From Dimargaris cristalligena (Eukaryota > Kickxellomycota > Dimargaritomycetes > Dimargaritales > Dimargaritaceae): a stretch of 46,018 bases of DNA. The stretch covers positions 1 to 46,018 of the forward strand of contig JANBQC010000182.1 of the NCBI GenBank assembly GCA_027576995.1. The letters are read 5' to 3'. The notes under the pieces were generated by a model. It was given only the letters and a program-made list of their open reading frames with translations. It did not search any database and was not told where the DNA came from. Position numbers and translations under genes: made by a program. Shown piece after piece: positions 10,541 through 21,094 of this stretch (its first letter is position 1; each line of letters begins with the position of its first letter).

Positions 10541-12347
10541 ATGAAGCCACCCGTCTTACTGTGGGCCATCGCCCCCTTAACTGCAGTTGTGGCAACGTTA
10601 ACTACCGGCGCCAGTACTGCCCTGTTCCTACAACAGCCGAACAAGCTCATTGACGGGCAAGGAAACTGTATCTCAGTGAGCGACGGCGACATTTACTCCG
10701 GGGCCGAACTGAAGGTCCAGGCCTGCGACCGCCGCCATCCCCTCTGGCAAATCTTCCGCTCCATTCCCTACGCCCGCAAATACAACGCGGAATACTCGGT
10801 CATTCAAGTGGATGGCAAATGCGTGCAAACGGAGGTGTCGGGGGTTGAGGGCAGTACAGATCTGGGTTTAATCACCACGGAGTGCACGTTTAACGACAAC
10901 CAGCTATTCAAGTGGATCGTCAATAGTCGCGGCCGGTACCAGCTGCAGGGGCGCGAAAGTGGCCTGTGCATTGGGTCCGATTGGGAACAGAACACCCTCA
11001 TGAAAACCTGCGGGGCTAATGCACCCGACCAGGTCTGGTCTCTCAACCCGATTGGCGGCGCCTTTTGCGACGACGGGGTTTGGAATGAGTTCAAGAAAGG
11101 TAAGCAATGCACAATCACCGAATTAAAACCCCTTTGACTGACTTTGGCGCCTCTTCTTCGACAAATACATACGTTGCCCCATTTCACTGAATCACTATTA
11201 TATTGATCTAACACTGGTTTCCCCTCTATATATTATTTCTGTTTGAAATACCCAATTGGTTAGGAGGCTGGTCGGTGGGCGACCTAATGCGACGCGTCGG
11301 ATTAGACGATACCCAGTACTACAATACCATTGCCAACCAGGGCATCCCGTCACTAACCATGGCTGATATCAATCTTCTCGTGAACTGCGACATTGACATC
11401 CAAAACTATTTCTTCGACCTGGAACGTAACAACCACAATATGTTCGCCAAACTGCTCACTTACCCCGGCACCTACAATACCCAGGTGATTCTGGCCACCG
11501 AGAACACCATCTACATGTTTCTAGAATCGAAGCTGTCCAACCAGGTCTGGAAGAGCCTGGAGCCGCTGGCCGAGAACTTCATCGACCAGTTCGCCCTATT
11601 CCTGTCCACGAAATACCCCCAGTACCGGTGGATGGTTAATATCGGCAAAGAGGTCATTAAGAAGGGCATCAATAATACCGATAATGGTACGCCGCCCGAA
11701 CTGAGTTCGTGGGGCTCGCGGGTGCAGGCGATTTTCAATGAGTCGGTGGACTGTAAGTACTACTAGACCCAATTGCGATTTAGATAGAGCTTAGTATCTG
11801 TGCTCTAAATAATGCATTCCAAGGGAGTTGAAATCAACCCCCACCCCAGACTAGCACCATCCATCGCTTACCAGAAAACTTACCTCTGACCCTACTATGC
11901 CAATTTTCCGTTTATTATTATTTTTTACCGTCTCCAGCCATCTGGAATATGCACATCCAGGTGCTCAACTCCACCGACCACCAAAAATACGAATCCTACG
12001 CCACGTTGTACCAAACCAAGACCATCCAGGAAATTTTTGGCAGCGAAGAGGACATTCGTTCGCAAATCACGGTGATGCTATCCAAGCAAATCAGCAAAGC
12101 ACCCGCCATGGCCAGTTACTGCTGCGTAACGCGCCATTCGCTTAAGTTGGGCGGAACGGACTATCAGGACCCCGAGACGGGCTTGTATTATCGGGCGGTG
12201 TTTCCCGGTCGAACGCACCAACAGATGTTTAGTAAGCCGCTGAGCAAGTTCGTGGATATTGTCGATTTGGTCCATTCGCGCAACGGGTGGGGACTGCGTC
12301 AGGTTCAGACTTTCAGTAACTGGGGTACCTGTACCCTGCCCATTTAA
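10541..12347 (+). CDS. Secreted ricin-B-like beta-trefoil lectin fused to an unknown C-terminal domain
   Basis: Three exons (10541-11099, 11264-11752, 11938-12347) join in phase and encode 485 residues. Both introns use GTAAG donors. Residues 1-27 are a signal peptide. Residues 35-168 contain three repeats with the beta-trefoil pattern of paired Cys and a trailing aromatic motif: C43/C62 then PLWQIF, C94/C115 then LFKWIV, and C143/C157 then QVWSL. Ricin-B folds usually bind sugars, so cell-surface glycan binding is inferred. Residues 187-485 form a soluble, mostly helical-looking region that I do not recognise, with several N-glycosylation sequons. No catalytic signature was seen, so no toxic or enzymatic role is assigned. 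The ATG follows a TATA box by about 195 bases. Flanking genes are housekeeping and unrelated. Exon joins are well supported by phase; function is open. Confidence 0.75.
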
Positions 12348-12978
12348 GTAGCACCCGTGAGGCTATACAGAGTGTAAGTTGGGGGGGGGAGGGTTGTTCT
12401 AATTGACCCAACATCTAGCCGCTTAGCCTATTTAGAGGGTTAGCAACGTATCCTACCTTTTGGAATGTGGAAATTTATACCACCTGTACTCCTTTAGGAC
12501 TTAGTTTTATGATTTAGCGGGGTGAGGGTTGCCCCTAATTATGGTCACATTGACAATAAATCTTAGTGATGAATTCATACCAGCTCATTAACGAACATTG
12601 ATGACCAACAGTTAAAATGATAATGCCTTTCTACATAAATGTCCTCAAGATTCATCACACCCATTCGTCTTTAAGCAACACATTTAGACTTGTAGATAGT
12701 ATTTCCAAAAATTAAACTCTTGTTAGGATAGTTTGCATCGAATAATCCCAAACCACCTCAAAAACTACCCACAACTAAAAATATTCAAATAACACATGTG
12801 CGGGGAATGCAATTTTATTTATTCAAAGGGGGTATTTTGCGGTTTTTTACACCACAGGTAATAGAACCAACGGACGAAGACAATAACAGCCAAGATACGG
12901 AAAAACCAATGAGTTAACACATATTACATGACCATTAAACCAAGCGACGGATAAAGGGGAGAGCAAACGCTCTCGCAT
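12348..12978. other. Convergent 3' spacer, no gene recognised
   Basis: AT-rich sequence between the lectin stop and the RPS0 stop, holding both 3' untranslated regions. No ORF or RNA gene was seen. Confidence 0.5.
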
Positions 12979-13806
12979 TTAAGCGTCCCAACCGGCGGTG
13001 GGCTGGTTAGTGTCGGCGGCCCAGTCGGCAGCGGGGGCCTCAGCACCCCATTCGGCACCCTCCCACTGGCCGGGAGCGGCTTGAGCTTCGGCGGGGGCAT
13101 CCCACTCAGCGGTGTCCTTGGTGGCCTCCCACTTGCTGGCGGCCTCCTTCTCGGCGGCTTCCAAAGCTTCCTTCTCAGCTTCCTCGGGGTCGCGGTAGAA
13201 GAACATGTCGACCATGACGTTCCATTCCTCGGAGCGCTTGATGGTACCACGCATGCGGAGGATCTCACGGGCCAACAGCCAGATACCCAGACCCATGGCG
13301 TGCTTGTTGGAGTTGTTGATGGGGATGGCCACATCGACGTGGTTCATGGGGGAGTCAGTGTTACAGAAGGCAATGACGGGGATGTTCACGTACGAGGCTT
13401 CCATGATGGGCTGGTGGTCAGCCTGGGGGTCGCACACGATGATCACACGGGGTTCCTTGAAGGAGCGGGTGATGTAGTTGGTGAAGGTACCGGGGGTGAA
13501 GCGACCGGCGATGGCCTGGGCACCGGTGTGGACGGCGAACTTATGGGAAGCACGCTGGCCGAAGGGGCGGGACGAGATGATGGCGATATCGGCGGGGTTC
13601 TCGATGGCGACCAGGATACGGGCGGCCATGACGATCTTTTCCCAGGTCTTGCCGACGTTGATGATGTTCACACCATCGGAACGACGCTTGTAGATGTAGG
13701 GGGACATGCGGGTATCGGCGTTCTGGGCACCGAGGTGGGCCTTAGCGGCCAGGAGGCGGAGGATGTCATCCTGGGAAGCCTTGAGGCAGTTGGGTAAATT
13801 AGTCAT
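12979..13806 (-). CDS. RPS0: Cytosolic 40S ribosomal protein S0 (uS2, SA)
   Basis: An intronless 275-residue uS2 protein of the cytosolic small subunit, needed for 20S pre-rRNA maturation and 40S head structure. The uS2 core (about residues 12-205) shows [58 protein letters not shown] and the Asn/Asp-rich [17 protein letters not shown]. The C-terminal 50 residues are acidic with Trp-containing repeats ([28 protein letters not shown]), as in eukaryotic SA proteins. GC-rich codon use is strong, consistent with high expression. It is transcribed divergently from RPS18, the other cytosolic 40S gene in the window. Confidence 0.97.
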   Translation of the reverse strand: MTNLPNCLKASQDDILRLLAAKAHLGAQNADTRMSPYIYKRRSDGVNIINVGKTWEKIVMAARILVAIENPADIAIISSRPFGQRASHKFAVHTGAQAIAGRFTPGTFTNYITRSFKEPRVIIVCDPQADHQPIMEASYVNIPVIAFCNTDSPMNHVDVAIPINNSNKHAMGLGIWLLAREILRMRGTIKRSEEWNVMVDMFFYRDPEEAEKEALEAAEKEAASKWEATKDTAEWDAPAEAQAAPGQWEGAEWGAEAPAADWAADTNQPTAGWDA

Positions 13807-14157
13807 GTTGTCTGTCGAAGTTGGTTATGGGTGACAGGTGTCTGAAAGGGTTGAGATGGGCGCAAGTAGAAAATTAAATACGGATATATATTATAAAAAG
13901 GAAAATAGGTTAGTGGGAGTTTATCCAAAGATCGGGCAATGGGTGAATTTGACTCACTGTCTTGGTCGGCTCTGTGAATCTCCGTCCCACGCTGAATCAA
14001 CGAAAGACCATAGTAAGGTTTCGAGATGCGCACATGGCAAGGCCAGTCGATGGATAGCCGTAGTTTCGTTAAATATCGAACCCCTCGATTCCCAGGCAAT
14101 CGCACCGGACCGATCGTTTCGACCCATACCCACACACCGGAGACTATCTAACGGGGA

Positions 14158-14177
14158 GGATGGATGGATGGATGGAT
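14158..14177 (+). repeat. GGAT tetranucleotide repeat (5 units)
   Basis: Five GGAT units lie upstream of RPS18. The reverse-complement unit is repeated four times at 15087-15102, inside RPS18 intron 1, so the two tracts form a potential inverted repeat about 0.9 kb apart. Confidence 0.85.
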
Positions 14178-14653
14178 ACGGGACCAATGGCGATACGGAT
14201 GGCACGGAGGGGGGAGGCGTGGAGGGGGAAACTCGTTGAATCGATGGAACAGCACCTACCGGATACTATTGAACCCCGGATACGGTCGAAATTACGAGCC
14301 GAAAGTCGTTCTAAAAGGCGTTTAGAAAAGAGGAGGAACCCGGGCTTTCCGCGTAGTATTCCGGAGTTATAGATGTCTTTTCACAATGCCATCATTTGGA
14401 CTCCATTGGCTAGTATTTTTTCTTTGGTATGTGTAGGAGGGGGAAGAGGGCCACTCTAATTCTCCCATGGCCGTTTCAAGTGAATTTTGGACAAGGGCGT
14501 AGGAGGAGGGGGGGACATTTCTTACTAGGAGAACGCGAGTGGGTGGTTGAAGGGCAAAGGGGAGAAGGAGGACTAGGGTGATTGGAGCAACCAGACTCGC
14601 TGCAGCGACAAGGAGGCAAGGCGAGAGCGAGGATCACTAAGGGCAGGGATTAG

Positions 14654-14663
14654 ATCACGTGAT
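14654..14663. promoter_or_regulatory. CACGTG palindrome upstream of RPS18
   Basis: ATCACGTGAT is a perfect palindrome 312 bases upstream of the RPS18 ATG. CACGTG is the site of bHLH factors such as Cbf1, which helps drive ribosomal protein genes in Candida albicans. The factor used here is inferred, not shown. Confidence 0.4.
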
Positions 14664-14974
14664 TAAAACGAGATGCGAATTTCGTCCCATAGTGCTCTTC
14701 CCCTCCATATTCTTACCAGCAACCTACCTCTCATTCAGTCAAGCTGGTATTTTGTGTGTAGTGGCCTATAGAGAGTGTGGATGTTTATCCACCAAATGGC
14801 CCAGTAAAGGGAATGCAGCTTGGCTACTCATAAAAACCAACCCACCCACTAACCAACCTATCCGAGGGAGACCATCCCATATAACAATTGTTGAAATGGC
14901 CACGACCCTGCTCCCTCCTTTCTGATTTCCAGTACAGTTGCCCTTCTCGTCCATCTGGCTGACCGATAATCACA

Positions 14975-16175
14975 ATGGTACGTACGCCATCCCGTTACTT
15001 CGATTCCTGACATCACTACTATTACCACTACCACCCTTGCGACGCATACGGCCCATTGCACCGCCGCCGACCCGTCCGATCACAACCCATCCATCCATCC
15101 ATTCAGCCGTGAACCTGCCTATCCGTGTTGTAGGTGTCGCGATCTTCGACATTCTCGTTGGAACTGCATGGCTATCGGCCGGGTGATGGATGGATAGATA
15201 GACGGATCAATGTGTGTCCGTCTAGGGAGGAACGGAACATATCCAAATCGCTCAACGCATCGTCTAGCACTGTCCTGCTTGTCCATTCCTAATGAACCGG
15301 TTACTAACTTTGTCTGACAATCCCTTTTCTCTGAATCCCTTCATCCGAATCCGCCTTCTCCATTCATCCCAACTCTCGCACCATCTGATCCACCCAGTCT
15401 CTCGTGGTCCCCGACAAGAACCAATTCCAGCACATTCTGCGTCTGCTCAACACCAATGTTGACGGTAAGATCAAGGTCATGTACGCCTTGACTGCCATCA
15501 AGGGTGTGGGTCGCCGTTACTCCAACCTGGTGTGCAAGAAGGCCGATGTCGACATTAACAAGCGCGCCGGTGAGCTGTCCAACGAGGAGCTCGAACGCCT
15601 GGTGACCATCATGCAGAACCCCCTGGACTACAACATCCCCAAGTGGTTCCTCAATCGGCAAAAGGACATCGTGGACGGCAAATACTCCCAGCTGCTGTCC
15701 AACGGCTTGGACAACAAGCTCCGTGAGGATTTGGAACGTCTCAAGAAGATCCGTAACCACCGTGGTCTGCGTCACTTCTGGGGCCTCCGTGTCCGTGGTC
15801 AGCACACCAAGACCACCGGTCGCCGTGGCCGCACTGTCGGTGTGTCCAAGAAGAAGAGTAAGTGGATTACTACTACGACTAACCCTGTTCGACTGGGGAT
15901 GGGTGGCTACCGCTGCCCGTCGTTTACCCAGCCGATATTTATTCGGGGAGGGGATTATTCTCCTCCCTGTTCACTGACTCGAAATGATGATCACATTCTT
16001 ATCTACATTATCCGAATAGGCGCTGTGGACATTTTATTCCAAAATTTTCTGATTCTCTTGTCATGCAACTACTGCATACCCAGTTCGTGGACTAGTCCAT
16101 CTATTTTACCTAGAATCGTTTTACTAACCCTTTGCTTACTGTTAAATCTGATCACACTCACCCTTACTAGACTAA
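14975..16175 (+). CDS. RPS18: Cytosolic 40S ribosomal protein S18 (uS13)
   Basis: uS13 of the small-subunit head, contacting tRNA and the large subunit at bridge B1. Exon 1 is only the ATG (14975-14977), followed at once by a GTACGT donor. Exon 2 (15398-15857) begins SLVVPDKNQ, restoring the universal MSLVVPE-like N terminus, and carries [37 protein letters not shown] and [25 protein letters not shown] donor follows at 15858 with one base of a codon left over. The best acceptor I found is at 16169-16170. It gives AAC TAA, so the protein would end one residue after KKK (155 residues). An alternative acceptor at about 16363 would add a hydrophobic tail atypical of S18. The first two exons are firm; the last is tentative. 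Confidence 0.9.
15087..15102 (+). repeat. CCAT tetranucleotide repeat in RPS18 intron 1
   Basis: Four CCAT units inside the first intron, the complement of the GGAT tract at 14158-14177. A short GGAT pair with GATA-like variants follows near 15185. Confidence 0.8.
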
Positions 16176-17033
16176 ATCTCGTCGGACATTCTTCAAGACT
16201 CCCTCATCAACCTTTGGTCAATGCCTACGTATCGTACTTTCCCTCGACAAAAGTTTGGAGCGGCTATATTCTTCATTTCCGAGTTCTTTCGTCGGACCAT
16301 GTGTCTATTTACCGCTCATTTTGGGAAAATTGTGTCACTTGCTAACAAGTAATAAACATCAGTGTACCTTTTCTCCTTTGTTGCTGTTAATTCATTCTGG
16401 TAGATGGCTTGTAGTTTTTAATTAATTGTAATCTGTATATAGTTTGTGGTGGTCAGATATTAGTTTGTTAATGGGGTTCCCTTATAATTCATCGATATAA
16501 TCACAACTCGATTGGACTCTATCTGACTGTATCCTAGGACTATTTTACACGACGTCAGATTCCTTTATGTGCAATACCTCATGCGATTTGAGCTTCCATT
16601 TCACAGACCCTCATTGCTAATGTGGGAGAAGTTCATTCAGGCTGTATAACGAAAAATCCATTGGATGAGGCCAATATTACTGGTTAAAAGCTATTCTCAC
16701 ATATATTCACCAATACACGTATTATGTAAAACCTTATACAACTGATTTGAATTTCATCCATGTTTCCCCACCTGCTTTTTACTTGGCATTAGTTTCCTGG
16801 AGTTTACTGAGCTTTGAACATGCGTTTTGTCAATAGTACCATCACTTTACTATGCCTGCTTTCATAAAATTAATACACGTGCAGGTTTTATCTAATTTGG
16901 TAATAGCAGAGTGGTTTATAATTTAGCTAAAGTAACCAAGTTCTACGACATGCTATCCTCCATCACCGTGGAATTAATCCACAAGTTGAGCTCATATTGG
17001 AACATTACTTCTATACGGTAATTACTGAATAGC

Positions 17034-17124
17034 GGAGACACTCTATAATATATATTTAATGCTAGTGGTTTATCTACGACTATTATGCGGGTTTGCTTAC
17101 ACTAATTAAGTACTTGATAAGAGC
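17034..17124 (+). repeat. Degenerate direct repeat, copy 1
   Basis: It aligns by eye with 17512-17603 at roughly 80% identity over about 91 bases. Shared blocks are CTATAAT, TTATTTAATGC or TATTTAATGC, AGTGG, CTAATTAAG and ACTTGATAA. Confidence 0.6.
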
Positions 17125-17511
17125 TGTGACGTTCTACGTTAAATGTCTAATGCACAGTATATTATTGACATGTCTCTCTGCGTCCTTTTAATTGTCACTC
17201 GACAGTCCAAGTTATTACTGCCTTGCATTCTTCCGGGGTACCTTGGCTTTACTACAGCACGCCATATTCATATCACGGTTTCAACTACTCCACCAACCCT
17301 TTATAAAGGACATCCTCAGTGGACGTGGAATAAGAACAATCATCACCATCCTCTACAACTCGCACCACCACCTTTCTAGTTCTTTTATGTGTCTATTTAT
17401 ACATATCTTCTTTGCACACCCCAAATAAACCATCGTCTTAACTCCAACATTGACGCTGAACGAAGTAAGGTTTCCTTTTAACGCGTATATCGTTATAGCC
17501 ATTACTAGGTG

Positions 17512-17603
17512 GGAGAGACCCTATAATTCTTATTTAATGCCAGTGGCATATTCGACGACCATTTTGCAGGCTGCCTTGCCCTAATTAAGCACTTGATAAA
17601 AGC
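17512..17603 (+). repeat. Degenerate direct repeat, copy 2
   Basis: The second copy of the 17034-17124 element, same orientation, 478 bases downstream. It could be an old duplication or remnants of a small mobile element. No terminal inverted repeats or target duplications were recognised. Confidence 0.6.
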
Positions 17604-17715
17604 ATTGTGCCTTAAGGGGCGGAATTATGAGGCTTCTTGTAATAGGGAGAGATACTACGGTTGGCCGTATAGCTTGAATCTAGTGATAGAAGGAGAGGCG
17701 AATGCATGAAATCCA

Positions 17716-17724
17716 GTCACGTGA
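17716..17724. promoter_or_regulatory. GTCACGTGA site upstream of MPP beta
   Basis: A TCACGTGA palindrome 560 bases upstream of the MPP beta ATG, one of three such octamers in the window. Possible bHLH/Cbf1-type site by consensus only. Confidence 0.3.
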
Positions 17725-18283
17725 AATATTTTCGGACCCGGATGTCTTATCTGCCTGTCTGGGCGATTCACAAGCTACGCGTTGGGGGAAAAGGGCCTTG
17801 ACTATTTGCCAAGTTGAAAGTACAGTTTCCTGGTATTCTTCCCATATAATGAGAGGAAGTATTCAAGCCTACTATTATTATGGCCAGCCAAGCGGCTTAT
17901 CAATATGGGAAGGATATCGGAACGAGTCCGTGATACGCCCCATGGGCCATACAGCCAGGCTGGATAACTCCAGAATGGGGTATGCGATAAGGGGAATTAG
18001 ATGGGGCAGAGTAAGGCTTCCATTATTGCCCAGGAAGGTGGTAGAGCACAGGTAAGGTCCCCAACCAGTCTTCGGCAGTATTGGCCACGTATGGGGTGCG
18101 CTATACTATGCCACTTATACTCTCCACAGACTTGTAGAGAGGTTTCAAGAGACCAGTGTGATTCACGACAGCGTCAGTCCTGCGCATACTCCCCCGGTTT
18201 GATTCCACAGCCTTTCCTTTCTATTTTTCGGTTGACCCTTTCCTACTATTCTCCATTCGAAGTATCCTTTATAGTCTTACGCC

Positions 18284-20058
18284 ATGGCCTCCAAACTGTT
18301 TTCCGCCAGCAGCCTGCGTGCCTCCAAGGTAAAGACAGACTCCTCCCCTATACTCATCCTATCCCTAGGCTCTTAGATTAGGTCGGAGCAATCATACATG
18401 GAGTGGTCGCCACGCTCTCGCTACTAAAAATAAACCGCCCCAACCAGGGAATGGGATGCACCTCGATCCGATCCCTGATCGATCCAGCCACCAAAATACC
18501 TTCAATCCAGTACAGGCGAATATACCCCATTCGGATTGTCTCGTTGGATGGACGATTCAGCCTTGTCGTATAGAAGGACATGTTACCTATAGAGTACTCT
18601 TATCGTCGTACCTATTACTAACTCTTTCCCCCCTCTGCTCAATGACTTATCTATATACCTAATAACGTACACCACCAGGTCGCTCGTCAGGGCCCCTCCA
18701 CCCTGCTGCGCCAGGGCTTCGCCACCGCTTCGGAGGTGCTCCAGCCCCAGACCAAGGTTTCCCGCCTGGCTAACGGCCTCACCATTGCCACCGAAGCCAA
18801 CCCGGCTCTCCAGACTGCCACCGTTGGTATGTGGATCAACGCCGGTAGCCGGGCCGAGACCGCCGCCAACAACGGCGCCGCCCACTTCCTCGAACACATG
18901 TCGTTCAAGGGTACGGCCAAGCGCAGCCAGCGCGACCTGGAAATGACCATTGAAAACATGGGCGCCCACTTGAACGCCTACACCTCCCGGGAACAGACCG
19001 TCTACTTCGCCAAAGCCTTCCGGTCCGACGTGCCCGCCTCCGTTGAAATTCTGTCCGACATTCTGCAGAACTCCACCCTGAGCGAAGATGCCATCGAGCG
19101 TGAGCGTGACGTGATCAACCGCGAACAGCAGGAGGTCGACAAGGTCATGGAGGAGGTCGTATTCGACCACCTGCACGCCACCGCCTTCCAGACCCACTCT
19201 CTGGGCCGTACCATCCTGGGCCCCAAGGAGAACATCAACACCCTGAGCCGCACTGACCTGAAGAACTACATCTCGACCAACTACGCCGGTGACCGCATGG
19301 TCCTGGTCGGTTCCGGTGCCGTCGAACACGAGAAGCTGGTGGAGCTCGCTGAGAAGCACTTCGGTCAGCTCAAGGCCAACTCCATTGTGGAGGGCTCCGA
19401 TTCCCAGGTCGCCCCCAGCTTCACCGGTTCCGAAGTTCTGATCCGTAACGACGATATGGATACCACCCACATCGCTCTGGCCGTCGAGGGCGTCAGCTGG
19501 TCCAACCCCGACTACTTCACCGCCCTGCTCATGCAGGCGATCATCGGTAACTGGGACCGCTCCCTCGGTGCCGCCGCCAATGGCTCCTCCCGTCTCTCCC
19601 AGATTGTGGGCCCCCGCCAGCTCGCCAACTCGTACATGTCCTTCAACACCTCCTACTCCGATACCGGTCTCTGGGGTCTGTATCTGACCTCCCAGTCCCG
19701 TACTCACCTCGACGACTTGGTCTACTTCGCTCTGAAGGAATGGAGCCGTCTGTACGTGTCCGTGTCCGAGTCTGAAGTCACCCGGGCCAAGCAGCAGCTC
19801 AAGGCCGCCCTCGTCTTCGGCCTGGACGGTACCACCGCCGTTGCTGAAGACATTGGTCGCCAGATGCTCACTTCCGGCAACCGTATGCTGCCCAGCGAGA
19901 TTGCCGCCAAGATCGATGCCATCACCGTCAGTGACGTCCGTCGTGTCGCCGGTGAGAAGCTGTGGGACCGTGAAGTCGCCGTGGTTGGTGTGGGAGCCGT
20001 CGAGGGTATGCCCGACTTCAACCGCATCCGTGGCTGGACCTCGTGGAACCGGGTGTAA
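18284..20058 (+). CDS. MAS1: Mitochondrial processing peptidase beta subunit
   Basis: The M16 metallopeptidase subunit that removes presequences from imported matrix proteins, together with the alpha subunit. Exon 1 (18284-18328) encodes the 15-residue start of the presequence. Exon 2 (18679-20058) carries the rest, for 474 residues in all; the intron is in phase 0. The inverted zinc motif HFLEH is at residues 84-88 and the third ligand Glu at about 164 in REQQEVDK, so the catalytic set is complete. Further signatures are HLNAYTSREQTVYFAKAF, EVVFDHLHATAFQ, LGRTILGP and NYAGDRMVLVGSGAV. These match MPP beta better than an inactive core protein. In some fungi the same gene also supplies core I of complex III; that is possible here. 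AATAAA begins six bases past the stop codon. Confidence 0.95.
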
Positions 20059-20063
20059 ATTAT

Positions 20064-20069
20064 AATAAA
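20064..20069 (+). terminator. Candidate polyadenylation signal of MPP beta
   Basis: AATAAA five bases after the TAA stop, unusually close. If used, the 3' untranslated region would be very short. Confidence 0.35.
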
Positions 20070-20407
20070 CCCGAAGTGTACCCCTCCGAGATACCCATAC
20101 GAATGAAAACAAAGTGATATTGGGTGTTATTTATTTTTTTGGCACCCTAATGTTCTTGTTTCTATTCTTCATCACCCCTAGATTATTATCCCCCTTTTCT
20201 TCCTCCTCCCTCCCACGGCTTCGAAATCCGACCTCTGGTAGCCTACTACTCTGCTTCACCCAGCCCAACCCAACCCACAACTCCCTCCTCTTCCCTCCCT
20301 TCTGTTTTTCACCAAATACTCGTTTTAGTTACCTTATCAGTAAACGTAGGTTATGGTGGGCTTTTACGATCCCATCGGGAACTAGTTATAAATCTCCTTT
20401 GGTTTTT

Positions 20408-20503
20408 ATGATTGAATTTATTGATATGGACGCGCTGGTTTGGCTTATCTTGGTTGGCTATGGTATTGCTTTGGCGGCTTGGTCAACTTTGGAATGGATC
20501 TGA
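20408..20503 (+). CDS. Possible 31-residue single-span membrane microprotein
   Basis: An ATG-initiated ORF encodes 31 residues with one hydrophobic segment (LVWLILVGYGIALAAW) after an acidic start. It stands alone in the 1 kb spacer between MPP beta and PRP31, whose remainder (20059-21094) is AT-rich and otherwise empty. The size and topology resemble small subunits of membrane complexes, but I recognise no family, and chance is quite possible. Confidence 0.18.
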   Translation: MIEFIDMDALVWLILVGYGIALAAWSTLEWI

Positions 20504-20768
20504 ACTGGCGTATTGCGACTTGAGTATATATTGTCGTTTTGTAGTATTGATGTTTTAGTAACTGGTATACACTGTACGCTTTCGCTGGTAGGGGATGATG
20601 CTTACATATATTTAATAAAATGATGACCCAAAATGGTATATAAATTTGTCTACTATTCCAAAGTATACGAGAATTCTAGTGACTATTAGGGAGAAGGCCA
20701 AGCTGGCTACTGCTACTGGTTATAAAATCCCTTCCCTCCTGGATTCCCATAGGCGATGGTAAGTGACG

Positions 20769-20777
20769 ATCACGTGC
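20769..20777. promoter_or_regulatory. ATCACGTGC site upstream of PRP31
   Basis: A CACGTG core 319-324 bases upstream of the PRP31 ATG with an RTC left flank, like the sites before RPS18, MPP beta and GAR1. Consensus only. Confidence 0.25.
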
Positions 20778-21094
20778 ATCTCTTTTATGTTTCCCTGCTT
20801 TTCAAAGTAGACGCACATTTGTCTCGCCCAGCGATTCCTTCTGCCATTCGGGCAATATCTCTCATTGAGGGTGACGGCCATGCGGCTATTTTTCAGGTTA
20901 ACAAGCATGGTGCCCATGTTTCCTAACCAACCTTTCCGTTTCACGTCCGTCCATATTTATTTTCAATAGTATTTTAGGTAGTTCCCCATTCCACAACTTG
21001 AAAGCCGCCAACTTCTTTCCAGCCGATTCGCTGGATAGCACATCCCTATCCTTTAGTACCCCATTATCCTCCGTCCATTCTACCCGTCGCAGCC

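Larger units (their letters stand above)
13807..14974. promoter_or_regulatory. Divergent promoter region of RPS0 and RPS18
   Basis: A 1.17 kb spacer separates two divergent small-subunit ribosomal protein genes, an arrangement that allows co-regulation. It contains a GGAT tetranucleotide tract, a purine-rich (G/A) stretch at about 14430-14640 and a palindromic ATCACGTGAT site. ORFs within it (13838-14239 and others) are not protein-like. Confidence 0.55.
16176..18283. other. Spacer between RPS18 and MPP beta, with a degenerate direct repeat
   Basis: About 2.1 kb with no supportable gene. AATAAA at 16351-16356 probably serves RPS18. A 91-base direct repeat occurs twice. A 117-codon ORF at 17702-18055 overlaps the MPP beta promoter and is not protein-like. 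CACGTG motifs lie at 16876-16881 and 17718-17723. Confidence 0.45.

Noticed and set aside
13081..13797. A 238-codon plus-strand ORF opposite RPS0
   Set aside because: Antisense shadow of the highly biased RPS0 codons; Gly and Val-rich with no motif.
17702..18055. 117-codon ORF upstream of MPP beta
   Set aside because: It occupies the promoter of a well-supported gene, has no motif and does not splice sensibly to it.
18583..20112. A 509-codon minus-strand ORF opposite MPP beta
   Set aside because: It is the antisense shadow of a GC-rich conserved gene and is Gly, Val and His-rich with no domain; the plus strand is clearly MPP beta.
20114..20503. 129-codon ORF downstream of MPP beta
   Set aside because: It lacks an ATG at its start and its first two-thirds are low-complexity CT-rich sequence; only the last 31 codons were kept as a doubtful microprotein.
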